From positions 15,742 to 79,741 of the forward strand of contig CAWAJB010000018.1 in the NCBI GenBank assembly GCA_963782185.1: 64,000 bases of DNA, given 5' to 3'. Positions 35,716 through 44,887 of this stretch are shown in pieces. Below the pieces are notes generated by a model. The model saw only the letters and a program-made list of their open reading frames with translations, ran no database searches and was not told the DNA's origin. The stretch comes from RYN-230 sp963782185 (GTDB lineage Bacteria; Actinomycetota; Actinomycetes; Streptosporangiales; Streptosporangiaceae). Made by a program: the position numbers and the translations under genes. The first letter of the stretch is position 1; every line of letters starts with the position of its first letter.

Positions 35716-37137
35716 CTAGCGGCCGTAGGCCCGCCAGTGCGCGCCGAACAGCGCTTCCTCACTGATCGTCTTCGGCTCGATAGGCCGGGACACCCAGGTC
35801 AGGTTGACGAAGTGCCGGGCGTTCATGTTCTCGGTCGTGATGTTGCCGCCCCAGGTCCCGCAGCTGAGGCTGAGCGTGAACGGCAGGCCGTTGCGCGCGC
35901 TGCCCGCTCCCTCGTTGAGGTTCTGGTTCACCAGCACCCGGGCGGTCTGGGTCGTCATGGCCAGCAGGTCCACGTTCGCGTCCGAGCTGGTGTGGATGCC
36001 GCAGGTATGACCGAGCCCCTGGTGGGCGGTGATGGCGTTGACCAGGTCCGCGGCCGCGGAGATGCCGCCCTCGTACCGGTAGACGGCCAGCACCACGGAC
36101 AGCTTCTCGCCCGAGAACGGATGATCCGGGCCGGCCCCTGTCTCCTCGACCACGATCATCGGGCAGGCTGCATCGACCTCGAAGCCGGCCAGTCCCGCGA
36201 TGTGCGCCGCGGACTTCGCCACCACGGCGAGCGCGGGCACCGGGCCGCCATCGGGCCACATCACCTGGCGCAGCGCCTCCTTCTGCGGCGGGTCGCAGAG
36301 GTGCGCGCCCGCCTCAGTCAGCCGCCAGAGCAGCTCGTCGTACACGTCCGCGTGCACGACCAGCGCGTTGTCGGCCAGGCAACTGGTGGCGTAGTCGAAG
36401 GTCTTCGCGGTGAGGATGGCGGACGCGGCGTCGGCCAGGTCGGCGGTCTCGTCCACCACATGCACGGCGTTGCCCACCCCCACCCCGTAGGCGGGGGTGC
36501 CGGAGCTGTACGCGGCGTGCACCATGCCCGCGCCGCCGGTCGCGACGATCAGGTCGGCCTGGCGCATCAGCTCCTGGGTCTTCGCCAGCGACGGCGCGGG
36601 CAGCGACTGGACCAGGTCCGCGGGCGCGCCCACCTGCTCGCACGCGTCCCGCATGTACCCCACCACCGCCTCGGTGGCGCCGGTGGTCCGCGGGTGCGGC
36701 GCGCAGATGATCGCATTCCGGCCCTTGAGCGCGAACAGGGCCTTGACCGGCGGTGTCGCGTCCGGGCCGGTGGTCGGGATCAGCGCGGCGACCACCCCGA
36801 CCGGCTTGGCGATCTTCACCAGCCCGGCGGAAGGCAGCTCCTCCACGACCCCGACGGTGCGCAGCCCGGTCATGTCGGCCAGCACGCCGGTCACCCGCTT
36901 GTTAATCTTCGCGACCTTGTCCGCGTAGTTGCCGAACCCGCCCTCGTCCACCGCGCGCCGGGCCAGCGCCTCGGCGTGGTCCTTGCGCACCACGGCCCAG
37001 GCGACGGCGGTGACCAGCTCGTCCACCTGCTCCTGGGTGTAGGACTCGATCGCGCGGGCGGCCGCGCGGGCCCGGGCGACGACCTGTGCGACGTCCGCGG
37101 TCACCGCAGTGGTCCCTGTGCTGCTGCGCTCCGTCAT
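35716..37137 (-). CDS. Acylating (CoA-dependent) aldehyde dehydrogenase
   Basis: This is an aldehyde dehydrogenase of 473 residues with the acylating-type active site FDYATSCLADNALVV (Cys253), resembling EutE, the AdhE N-terminal domain and sulfoacetaldehyde dehydrogenase SauS. KPVGVVAALIPTTGPDATPP is the family stretch near the nucleotide site; LNEGAGSARNGLPFTLSLSCGTWGGN is seen in part as SCGTWGGN. These enzymes turn an aldehyde plus CoA into acyl-CoA and NAD(P)H. In this island, 2-oxoethyl-CoM or acetaldehyde from the E1 pair are reasonable substrates. I prefer ATG 37137; a GTG at 37173 is in frame but has no better ribosome site. It is divergent from the CoADR-like gene. Confidence 0.85.
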   Translation of the reverse strand: MTERSSTGTTAVTADVAQVVARARAAARAIESYTQEQVDELVTAVAWAVVRKDHAEALARRAVDEGGFGNYADKVAKINKRVTGVLADMTGLRTVGVVEELPSAGLVKIAKPVGVVAALIPTTGPDATPPVKALFALKGRNAIICAPHPRTTGATEAVVGYMRDACEQVGAPADLVQSLPAPSLAKTQELMRQADLIVATGGAGMVHAAYSSGTPAYGVGVGNAVHVVDETADLADAASAILTAKTFDYATSCLADNALVVHADVYDELLWRLTEAGAHLCDPPQKEALRQVMWPDGGPVPALAVVAKSAAHIAGLAGFEVDAACPMIVVEETGAGPDHPFSGEKLSVVLAVYRYEGGISAAADLVNAITAHQGLGHTCGIHTSSDANVDLLAMTTQTARVLVNQNLNEGAGSARNGLPFTLSLSCGTWGGNITTENMNARHFVNLTWVSRPIEPKTISEEALFGAHWRAYGR

Positions 37138-37285
37138 GCAGCCCAGCGTGACGGCTGGCGGCGCCGATTCCACTGCTCTGGCGGGTCGAGCCTGCCCGGC
37201 TTCTTCGTCCCGGCAAGACCTGACTGCGGTGGCGGCCCGGCCCGCATGCTCGGTGATACCGGGCAGCGAGGTGATGGGAGTACGG

Positions 37286-38650
37286 GTGGCACGGCTCGTG
37301 GTGATCGGCGGGGGTGCCGCGGGGATGTCGGCCGCCTCGGCGGCGCGCCGCGCCGATCCCGGGCTGGACGTGGTGGTCTGCGAGGCCGGCGGCTTCGCCG
37401 CCTACGGCATGTGCGGGATCCCCTACTACGTGGGCGGCACCGTGGCGGAGGCGGAGAACCTCCTCGCCTATCCCCCGTCTGTCTTCCGGGAGAAGCGCGG
37501 CATCGACCTGCGGTTGCACACCCGGGTCACCGGCATCGACACCACCGCCCGGACCGTTCGCCTCGCCGGGCCAGGCGGATCCCTGGCCTGGGACAGGCTG
37601 GTGGTGACCAGCGGCGCCGACCCGGTGCGGCCGCCGGTACCCGGCCTCGATGACCGCCGCGTGTTCACGATCCGGTCCCTGGACGAGGCCATCGGGCTGC
37701 GGCGGCTGCTGGACAGCGGCGCGGTCCGCCGGGCCGTGGTGGTGGGCGCCGGCTACATCGGCCTGGAGACCGCGGAAGCGCTGGTCTGCGCGGGTGTGGA
37801 CGTGGACGTGGTGGAGGCGCTGCCGGGGGTGCTGGGGACGGTGGACCCACCCATCGCCGCGCTGGCCCAGGCCGAGCTCGAACGGCACACGAGGCTGCGG
37901 CTCGGCGCGCGGCTGGAGGCGGTCAGACCGGGAAGCACCCCCGACGGCTGCCTGGCCGCGGTGGTGGATGGCCAGGAGATCCCCACCGACCTGGTGGTCA
38001 TCGCGGTGGGCGTCCGCCCCGCCACTGACCTGCTGATCCAGGCGGGTGCCCGGCACCTGCCGGACGGTGCGGTCGTGGTGGACGCCGGGATGCGCACCTC
38101 GCTGCCCGGCGTGTTCGCGGCCGGCGATGCGGTCGCGCTGCCGCACCTGGTCCTGGGCCGCCCGGCCTGGGTGCCGCTCGGGCCCGCCGCCAACAAGACC
38201 GGCCGGGTGGCCGGGACCGTGGCCGCCGGCGGGACCGCGTCGTTCCGGGGAATCGTCGGCACGGCGGTGGTGAAGATCTTCGGCCTGGAGGTGGCCCGGA
38301 CCGGGCTGGGACTGGCCGAGGCGCAGGCGGCCGGGCTGGACGCCGTCGCCACCGACGAGGTCTCCCGGTCCCGCGCCAAGTACTATCCGGGCGCCTCCCC
38401 GCTGCATGTCCGGCTGGTGCACACCCGGGACGGGCGGCTGCTCGGCGGGCAGCTCGCGGGCCGCGAGGGCGCCGCCAAGCGCGTTGACGTGCTGGCCACC
38501 GCGCTGCACGCGGGGTTCAGCGTGGATGACCTGGCCGCCCTCGATCTCAGCTACGCCCCGCCGTTCGCGCCGGTCTACGACCCGGTGCTGGCCGCCGCGA
38601 TGAAGGCCGCCCGCGGGCTGGCCACCGTCACCGCAGGAGGATCCCCATGA
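37286..38650 (+). CDS. CoA-disulfide reductase-like FAD oxidoreductase
   Basis: This pyridine-nucleotide flavoprotein has FAD motif VVIGGGAAGMSAASAARR and a single catalytic Cys at position 43 in AYGMCGIPYYVGG, exactly as in CoA-disulfide reductases. NAD loop VVVGAGYIGLETAEAL, VFAAGDAVALPHL and PLGPAANKTGRVAG follow. Start: GTG 37286 has GGGAG five bases upstream; ATG 37274 is in frame but has no room for a ribosome site. Its reductant role for CoM-type disulfides or reductive cleavage of a CoM thioether is plausible, since similar genes are recalled from etn clusters. The downstream CoA-transferase A gene overlaps by four bases. Confidence 0.85.
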   Translation: MARLVVIGGGAAGMSAASAARRADPGLDVVVCEAGGFAAYGMCGIPYYVGGTVAEAENLLAYPPSVFREKRGIDLRLHTRVTGIDTTARTVRLAGPGGSLAWDRLVVTSGADPVRPPVPGLDDRRVFTIRSLDEAIGLRRLLDSGAVRRAVVVGAGYIGLETAEALVCAGVDVDVVEALPGVLGTVDPPIAALAQAELERHTRLRLGARLEAVRPGSTPDGCLAAVVDGQEIPTDLVVIAVGVRPATDLLIQAGARHLPDGAVVVDAGMRTSLPGVFAAGDAVALPHLVLGRPAWVPLGPAANKTGRVAGTVAAGGTASFRGIVGTAVVKIFGLEVARTGLGLAEAQAAGLDAVATDEVSRSRAKYYPGASPLHVRLVHTRDGRLLGGQLAGREGAAKRVDVLATALHAGFSVDDLAALDLSYAPPFAPVYDPVLAAAMKAARGLATVTAGGSP

Positions 38651-39579
38651 GCCTGCACCCACCGGGCGACAAGCGGGCCAGCCTGGCCGGCGCGGCCGCC
38701 CTGGTCAGCGACGGCGACATGGTCGCGCTCGGCGGCGGGCTGTCCGCCCGGCTCCCCATGGCCCTGGTCCGGGAGCTGGTCCGGCAGCGCCGGACCGGCC
38801 TGCACCTGGTCGGCTCGGCGCACAGCATCGACGTGGACATGCTGGTGGGGGCCGGGGCGGTCCGCCGGTGCGAGGAAAGCTACGTGGGCTTCGAGCAGGA
38901 CCTCGGGCTCGCTCCCGCCTACCGCCGCGCCGCCGAGGAGGGGACGATCGAGGTCGCGGAAAGCTGCTGCGCCACGATCCTGGCCCAGCTGAGGGCGGCC
39001 GAGATGGGGGTGCCGTTCCTGCCTGTCCGGGGGGTCCGCGGCTCCGACATCGTCCGGTTGCACCCCGAGTACGCCGAGGTCACCTGCCCGTTCACCGGGG
39101 AGACCCTCGTCGCGGTGCCACCGCTGCGCCCCGACGTGACCCTGCTGCACGCCCCGTCCGGTGACCGCTACGGCAACCTGCACCTGGAGCAGCCGTACGT
39201 GCTGGACGAGCGGTTCGCGTCCGCGTCGCGGATGGTCGTCGCGACCGTGGACGAGCTGGTCTCCACCGAGCAGGTGACCGCGGCCGGCGTCACCATCCCC
39301 GGCCACCTGGTGGCGGCCGTGGCGCACGTCCCGTTCGGGGCGCATCCGGCGTCCTGCTACCCGCGGTACGCCTACGACCGCCGCCACCTGCGGGAATACG
39401 TGACGGCGGCCCAGTCGGGGCCCGGGGACCTGGAGAAGTACCTGGCCACCTACGTCTCCGGCAGCGAGGAAAGCTACCGCGGCGCGATCGGCGCCGACCG
39501 GCTGACCCAGCTGGCCGGCTGGTCGAAGTCCACCGAGGCGTGGCAGGAGCTTTTCCCGGCCGCGGGAGGCACTTCATGA
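38647..39579 (+). CDS. CoA-transferase subunit A (glutaconate type)
   Basis: This 310-residue class I CoA-transferase alpha chain begins with ASLAGAAALVSDGDMVALGGG, then RYGNLHLEQPYVLDERFASASRMVV and the helix VTAAGVTIPGHLVAAVAHVPFGAHP, cited here in parts. AGGAGGATCCCC before ATG 38647 is an almost perfect ribosome site. Together with the beta chain at 39576 it would move CoA from a donor such as acetyl- or succinyl-CoA to an organic acid. Inside this island the acid could be a 3-oxo acid from carboxylation or a carboxymethyl-CoM. Substrate inferred only from context. Confidence 0.87.
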   Translation: MSLHPPGDKRASLAGAAALVSDGDMVALGGGLSARLPMALVRELVRQRRTGLHLVGSAHSIDVDMLVGAGAVRRCEESYVGFEQDLGLAPAYRRAAEEGTIEVAESCCATILAQLRAAEMGVPFLPVRGVRGSDIVRLHPEYAEVTCPFTGETLVAVPPLRPDVTLLHAPSGDRYGNLHLEQPYVLDERFASASRMVVATVDELVSTEQVTAAGVTIPGHLVAAVAHVPFGAHPASCYPRYAYDRRHLREYVTAAQSGPGDLEKYLATYVSGSEESYRGAIGADRLTQLAGWSKSTEAWQELFPAAGGTS

Positions 39580-40415
39580 GCTGGACGATCGATGAGTGGT
39601 TCGTGGTGGCCCTGGCCCGGACCATCCGGCCGCGGGAGACCGTGTTCCACGGGTTCGGCAGCCCCTGCGCGCAGGTCGCGATGCACGTGGCCCGGCGCAC
39701 CCATGCCCGCGACATGCTGCTGGTCGAGGGGGCCATGTACGCGATCAACCCCGACCCGCCCTTCATCCCGCCGACCAGCAACGACGCCAGCCTGAGCCGA
39801 GGCGCCGCGTACAGCATGCGCTTCGAGGAGTTCTTCGACGCCGCGGTCCGCGGTGACGTGGACCGGATGTTCCTGTCCGGCGGGCAGATCGACGGATACG
39901 GCAACACGAACGTCACCGCGATCGGGTCCGGGGCCCTGCGGGGCGCGCAGCCGAAGGTGAAGCTCGGCGGCGGGGGCGGCGGCTGCAACCTGTCCGCCAC
40001 CATCGGCCACCTCACGGTCTGGACCACGCGGCACCGCACCGGCCGGACCCTGGTCCGGGACTGCGACTTCGTCACCGACATGGGGCACCGCACCCGGCTC
40101 GGCACCCGGGCCGAGCTGGGCTTCACCGGCGGCGGCCCGCAGTGGCTGGTCACCGAGCTGGGCGTGTTCGACTATCCGGACGGGCAGGCGCGGCTGGTGC
40201 AGGTGTTCCCGGACGTCAGCGTGGCCGAGGTCCGCGTGGCCACCGGGTTCGACCTGCAGGTCGCCGGGGACCTGCGCCCCGTCGCACCGCCATCGGCCTC
40301 CGAGCTGGCCGCGGTCCGCACGGTGGACCCGCTCGGGGTCCGGACGTCGGAGTTCTCGCCGAAGGAACTGGCCCGGGTGTTCGAACCAGATCACGGCCCG
40401 GGGTGCGCATGCTGA
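39576..40415 (+). CDS. CoA-transferase subunit B (glutaconate type)
   Basis: The beta chain (279 residues from ATG 39576, overlapping the A-chain stop as ATGA; GGGAGG 7 nt upstream) has TIDEWFVVALARTIRP, VEGAMYAINPDP, FLSGGQIDGYGNTNVTAIG and KVKLGGGGGGCNLSA, followed by VTELGVFDYP. The poly-Gly segment and TELGVF motif are typical of the glutaconate/3-oxoadipate class. The pair forms the second and third genes of a four-gene coupled operon. Confidence 0.87.
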   Translation: MSWTIDEWFVVALARTIRPRETVFHGFGSPCAQVAMHVARRTHARDMLLVEGAMYAINPDPPFIPPTSNDASLSRGAAYSMRFEEFFDAAVRGDVDRMFLSGGQIDGYGNTNVTAIGSGALRGAQPKVKLGGGGGGCNLSATIGHLTVWTTRHRTGRTLVRDCDFVTDMGHRTRLGTRAELGFTGGGPQWLVTELGVFDYPDGQARLVQVFPDVSVAEVRVATGFDLQVAGDLRPVAPPSASELAAVRTVDPLGVRTSEFSPKELARVFEPDHGPGCAC

Positions 40416-42487
40416 GCGGCCGCGATGGCCTGTCCGCCGTGTTCACGCCGCGCCGGGTCGCCCTGGTCGGGGCGTCCGACCGGGCCGGTTCGGTCGGGCG
40501 GCTGCTCTGGGACAACCTGGCGGGTTTCCCCGGCGAGGTGGTGCCGGTGGGACCCGCGGGCCGCGTCGGCGGCCAGGTGGCCTACCCCGGCCTGCGGGAC
40601 ATCCCCGGCGAGGTGGACCTGGCCGTGGTGGCCACGCCCGCCGCCACCGTCCCGGGTATCGTCGGGGATGCCGCAGGCAAGGGTGTCGCCGCGGTCGTGG
40701 TGCTCAGCGCGGGGTTCGCGGAGACCGGCGGCGAGGGCGCGCGGTTGCAGGACGAGGCGGTGGCCGCGGCGCGGGCCGGCGGGGTGCGGCTGGTCGGCCC
40801 CAACTGCTTCGGGGTGCAGAACGCTGATCTGCCGCTGAACGCCTCGATCGCGGCCGGCACGCCGCGCGGCGGCGGGGGCGTCACGATCGTCACCCAGTCC
40901 GGGTCCTACGGGATGGCCGTGCACGCGCTCGGGCAGGACGAGGGCCTGCGGGTGGCCAAGGTGTTCGCGGCCGGCAACAAGGCTGACATCACCGACGCGG
41001 AACTGCTCGCCTACCTGCGGCAGGACCCGGACACCTCGGTCATCTGCCTGCTGCTGGAGTCGATCACCGACGGGCGCGGGTTCTTCACCGAAGCCTGCCT
41101 GACCACGCCGCACAAGCCGGTCATCGCGGTCGTGGGCGGGCGGACCAGCGCCGGTCAGCGGGCCGCGATGTCGCACACCGCCGCGCTGGCCACCGACGAC
41201 GCGGTCCGCGACGCCGCGCTGCGCCAGGCCGGCGTGGTCCGGGTGCGCACCGGCCTGCAGGTCCTCGACGCGGCGCGGGCCTTGTCCGGCCAGCCGGTGC
41301 CCCGCGGCCCCCGGGTGGCGGTGGTCACCAACTCCGGCGGCACGGGGGTGGAACTGACCGACCTGCTGGCCGACGAGGGCCTCGTGGTCCCGGAGCTGAG
41401 CGAGCCGCTGCAGAAGGAGCTGCGGGCCATCATGCCCGCCTACGCCAGCGCCCGGAACCCGGTGGACATGACCCCGGCCTGGAAGCTGTTCACCACCGTG
41501 TACCCGGGGGCGATCGAGCTGCTGGCCAGGTCGGGTGAGGTCAACATGGTGGTGCCGGTGCTGCTGCAGCGGTCCGCGTCGGCCGAGGTCGCCGAGGCCG
41601 TCCGGGACGCGGCGGCGCGGCTGCGGGCGGACTCGGTGCCGGTGCCGGTCTACGTGTGCTGGGTCGCGCCCCGGGCGGCCGACGGGCACGCGCGGGTGCT
41701 GCACGAGGCGGGAGTCCCGTGCTTCCCGTGGCCGGAGCGCACGGCGCAGGTGGCGGGCGTGGCGGTGCGCTGCGGCGCCGGTCTGCGGGCCGGCGAAAAC
41801 CAGTCGCCGCGTAGGGAGGCGATGGTTCCCCGGCCCGCACCGCTTCCGGCCGCCGCACCGAACGGCTTCCTGCCGTCCGAGGCCGCGCGCGGCCTGCTGG
41901 TGGCTAGCGGGATCCCGGTCATCGGGACCGTGGGGTGCCGCAGCGCCGCATCTGCCGCGGCCGCCGCCGACCACCTCGGCTATCCCGTGGTGGCGAAGGT
42001 GGATCATCCCGATCTGATCCACAAGTCTGACGCGGGCGGGGTGCGGCTGGGGCTGGGGTCCGGGGCGGAGGTGGCGGAGGCCGCCGCTGAGCTGCTCGGG
42101 CTCGCGAAGGGGGCGCGGGTACTGGTGCAGCATCAGCACCAGGGGGTGGAACTGCTGGTCGGGGGGGTGCGGGATGAGGAGTTCGGGGCCATGGTGGTGG
42201 CCGGCTTCGGCGGGGTGCTGGTGGAGACGCAGCGGGATGTGCAGCTGGCCGTGGCCCCCGTGGATATCCAGCAGGCCCTGGCCATGCTGTCCTCTTTGCG
42301 GGGCGCCGCAATCTTCCGCGGCCTGCGCGGCAGTCCGCCGGTGCACCTGGGTTTCGTTGCGGAGATTATCGTGGCCATCGCAGACCTGATGGTTGTGCAC
42401 CCGCAGATCGCCGAGCTGGACCTGAACCCGCTGCTGGCCGGCCCGGACGGGTGCGTGGCGGTGGACTGGCGGATCCGCACGCGGTAA
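40409..42487 (+). CDS. ADP-forming acyl-CoA synthetase (acetate-CoA ligase family)
   Basis: This single-chain, 692-residue NDP-forming acyl-CoA synthetase has a CoA-binding domain (ALVGASDRAGSVGRLLWDNL), ligase domain with SGSYGMAVHALG and the phospho-His candidate in AAMSHTAALATDD. It ends in an ATP-grasp domain (LPSEAARGLLVASGIPV, PVVAKVDHPDLIHKSDAGGV, AELDLNPLLA). It interconverts acyl-CoA plus ADP and Pi with acid plus ATP. ATG 40409 overlaps the end of CoA-transferase B by seven bases. In this operon it would activate the acid product or recover ATP from acyl-CoA. Specificity cannot be told. Confidence 0.88.
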   Translation: MLSGRDGLSAVFTPRRVALVGASDRAGSVGRLLWDNLAGFPGEVVPVGPAGRVGGQVAYPGLRDIPGEVDLAVVATPAATVPGIVGDAAGKGVAAVVVLSAGFAETGGEGARLQDEAVAAARAGGVRLVGPNCFGVQNADLPLNASIAAGTPRGGGGVTIVTQSGSYGMAVHALGQDEGLRVAKVFAAGNKADITDAELLAYLRQDPDTSVICLLLESITDGRGFFTEACLTTPHKPVIAVVGGRTSAGQRAAMSHTAALATDDAVRDAALRQAGVVRVRTGLQVLDAARALSGQPVPRGPRVAVVTNSGGTGVELTDLLADEGLVVPELSEPLQKELRAIMPAYASARNPVDMTPAWKLFTTVYPGAIELLARSGEVNMVVPVLLQRSASAEVAEAVRDAAARLRADSVPVPVYVCWVAPRAADGHARVLHEAGVPCFPWPERTAQVAGVAVRCGAGLRAGENQSPRREAMVPRPAPLPAAAPNGFLPSEAARGLLVASGIPVIGTVGCRSAASAAAAADHLGYPVVAKVDHPDLIHKSDAGGVRLGLGSGAEVAEAAAELLGLAKGARVLVQHQHQGVELLVGGVRDEEFGAMVVAGFGGVLVETQRDVQLAVAPVDIQQALAMLSSLRGAAIFRGLRGSPPVHLGFVAEIIVAIADLMVVHPQIAELDLNPLLAGPDGCVAVDWRIRTR

Positions 42488-42833
42488 CCGCCGTCTGCGC
42501 ATGAAATCCTGGCCCGGGGTAAGCCCGCAGGTGATTACTGTCCGGCCCTTGCAGTAATGGCAGCCTTATTGCCACGCGGGAGACCGAGGACAGGCCGGAT
42601 GAGCAACCACACCACGTTGAGCGGCAGCGATCAGCTGGATATGGCCCCGGTGGAACGGCCTGGGGGAACTCGCCGCCGCAGCCCGGAAGCCGCAGGTGAC
42701 CGAGTAGCCGGATCCCCGGGGGTCAGGACGGCCCGGATCGGCATGCTGCCGCGGTGGCCACGCCCGCAGCATCGCCGGCCGGTCAGCTCCGGCGGCCGGT
42801 CAGCCCTGCCGGCCGGCCAGCTCTGCCGGCTGG
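42488..42833. other. Intergenic region with GC-rich repeats, no gene seen
   Basis: About 345 bp lie between the convergent synthetase and LysE-type genes. The left part is unremarkable. The right part (about 42778-42860) is built of imperfect 22-24 bp copies of ggtcagctctgccggccggtc, partly self-complementary, which could form hairpins at the end of the LysE-type transcript. A short open frame from 42557 has no family character or good ribosome site and I do not call it. Confidence 0.55.
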
Positions 42834-43472
42834 TCAGCTCTGCCGGCCGGTCAGGGCCACGGTGACGCCGACGCCGATCATGGCCAGGCCACCGGCCCCG
42901 CCGACCAGCGCGAACCGGCGCGGGGACCGGGCGAACCAGGACCGCAACCTGCTGGCCCCCAGCCCCCAGGTGCTGTCCGACACCAGCCCGATCATGATCG
43001 ACACCAGGGCCAGCAGCAGCATCTGCAGCGGGACGTGGCCGGCGGCCCGGTTCACGAACTGCGGCAGCACCGCCCCGAAGAGGATCAGCGCCTTGGGGTT
43101 GGTCACCCCGACCAGGAACCCCTCCCGCACCGCCCGCCGGTCGCTGCGCGCCTGCGCGGCCTCGGCGAACGTCCCGGCCAGCGAGCCGCGCCGCCGGAAC
43201 GCCTGGATCCCCAGCCAGATCAGGTACAGCGCGCCCGCGAGCTTCAGCCCGGTGAACACCTGCGCCGAGCGCTGGACGAGCGCCCCGACGCCCACCGCCA
43301 CGCAGATCGCGACGACGTAGTTGCCTGCGGAGTTGCCGCACACGGTGGCCAGCGCGGTGCGGCGCCCGTACGCGAGCGCCCGGCCCACCACGAACAGGAC
43401 GCTCGGACCCGGGATGACGATCAGCACGAACGAGGCCAGCGCGTAGCCGAGGAGGCTCGAGGTCGAGATCAC
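42834..43472 (-). CDS. LysE/RhtB-family exporter
   Basis: This 212-residue membrane protein has the LysE start GYALASFVLIVIPGPSVLFVVGRAL (cited as VIPGPSVLFVVGRAL), KLAGALYLIWLGIQAFR, and GVTNPKALILFGAVLPQFV, with about six hydrophobic segments. The family exports amino acids or small metabolites. GTG 43472 is the start. It is divergent from the second CoM-transferase-like gene. A role in exporting a sulfonate or thiol from the island is possible but there is no direct evidence. Confidence 0.9.
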   Translation of the reverse strand: MISTSSLLGYALASFVLIVIPGPSVLFVVGRALAYGRRTALATVCGNSAGNYVVAICVAVGVGALVQRSAQVFTGLKLAGALYLIWLGIQAFRRRGSLAGTFAEAAQARSDRRAVREGFLVGVTNPKALILFGAVLPQFVNRAAGHVPLQMLLLALVSIMIGLVSDSTWGLGASRLRSWFARSPRRFALVGGAGGLAMIGVGVTVALTGRQS

Positions 43473-43651
43473 GCTACCGACAGTAACCCGGCTGCGGATT
43501 TCTGCCCCGGCGTGGGCACCCGCAGGCCGAGACCGGTCCCCGGGTAGGGAAGAAACTCGCTGGTCGTCCTGCCTACGCTCCTGGAACCTAGCGACGAGCG
43601 CGCGGCTGCTGCGGCCATGCAGCCGGAGCAGCGCAACCGGAAGGAGCGACG

Positions 43652-44749
43652 ATGCTCATCGGCGGTCAGGACATCTTGCTGCCCACGACGATGGTGGGTA
43701 ACTATCCCAATCCACGGTGGTACGACGGGCACGCCTTCGCCACCCTGCCCAAGGGTGAGTTCATCCACGACTCGATCAGCAAGGAAGCGTTCGAGGACGT
43801 CGTGGGCGCGATCGTGCGCGACCAGGAGGCGGCAGGCCTGGACGTGATCAGCGACGGGAAGGTCTACGGCGGAGACTCCCCGTACGGCACGATCCTGTAC
43901 TACTACCTGGAGCGCATGTCCGGGTACCGGCTCTCCGGGCCGCCCATCGGCCTGCCGATCTACTCGACCCTCTTCTCCCCGACCTGCGTCGGGGAGATCA
44001 GCCGGGAAGTCCCGTTCCACCTGGTCAACCTGCGCGCGGTCCGCAAGGCGACGAAGAAGCCGGTCAAGGTGTCCTACACGGGCCTCGGCGTGATCGCCGC
44101 GGCTACCACCAACCTGCACTACAAGGACACCCGGGAAGTCGCGATGGCGCTGGCCAAGGCGTTCAACGAGGACTTTAAGGAACTGGCCGACAACGGATGC
44201 GACATCATCCAGCTCGATGAGTTCGTCTGGCCGTACGGCATGGGCGACTGGGAGATCGACGCGCTCAACGCCTCCGTCGAGGGCGTGAACTGCGAGTTCT
44301 GGGTGCACACCTGCTGGGGCAACTACTCCGGCACGCCCGCCTACTTCCCGGACGAGACCACCACCGAGTTCGGCGCGTTCGTGCTGGACAAGCGGGCCTC
44401 CGACGCCCCGGCCCCGGAGCGGGCGCACGCGATCTTCCCGCACGTGCTCGACGCGAACATCACGGCGCTGAACTACGAGGTGGGCCGGACCGGGCCCGAT
44501 GACCTCAAGCCGCTGACCGACAACAACTGGACCAAGCCGTTCGTGGCCGGGGTCATCGACGTGAAGTCCACCGTCACCGAGAGCGCCGACGAGGTCGCCG
44601 ACCGGATCAGGCGGGTCCTCGAGTACGTGCCCGCCGACCGGCTGGGCCTGTCCACCGACTGCGGGCTGATCAACCTGCCCCGGATGATCTCCGCGGGCAA
44701 GCTGCGGGCGCTCGCCGACGGCGCCGCCCTGGTCCGGGCCGAGCTCTAA
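43652..44749 (+). CDS. Epoxyalkane:CoM transferase-like zinc protein, copy 2
   Basis: This is a 365-residue MetE-type protein with zinc ligands His219 and Cys221 in FWVHTCWGN and Cys337 in STDCGLINLPR. It begins LPTTMVGNYPNPRWYDG, a start I associate with EtnE/XecA-type transferases more than copy 1. LDVISDGKVYGGDSPYG and DIIQLDEFVWPYGM are further family stretches. GGAAGGAGCGACG before ATG 43652 is a strong site. It lies directly upstream of the CoM biosynthesis operon. It may be the principal epoxide-opening enzyme and copy 1 a variant, or each may serve a different alkyl substrate. Methionine-synthase-like methyl transfer is the alternative reading. Confidence 0.83.
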   Translation: MLIGGQDILLPTTMVGNYPNPRWYDGHAFATLPKGEFIHDSISKEAFEDVVGAIVRDQEAAGLDVISDGKVYGGDSPYGTILYYYLERMSGYRLSGPPIGLPIYSTLFSPTCVGEISREVPFHLVNLRAVRKATKKPVKVSYTGLGVIAAATTNLHYKDTREVAMALAKAFNEDFKELADNGCDIIQLDEFVWPYGMGDWEIDALNASVEGVNCEFWVHTCWGNYSGTPAYFPDETTTEFGAFVLDKRASDAPAPERAHAIFPHVLDANITALNYEVGRTGPDDLKPLTDNNWTKPFVAGVIDVKSTVTESADEVADRIRRVLEYVPADRLGLSTDCGLINLPRMISAGKLRALADGAALVRAEL

Positions 44750-44887
44750 GGCCCGCCTTCGCTGGCCCCGGGGGGCCGGTCACCCCCGGGGCCAACGAAA
44801 CCGCGAAACCTCACCCTGCCAGGACAGCGAATCCCGGGTCTTCGCATGCCTATGGTGGCGCACACGCGATCGAGCGGGAGGCGCACC

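Noticed and set aside
42557..42865. Small frame in the repeat-rich gap before the LysE gene
   Set aside because: It consists largely of the GC repeat and lacks a ribosome site or recognisable domain.
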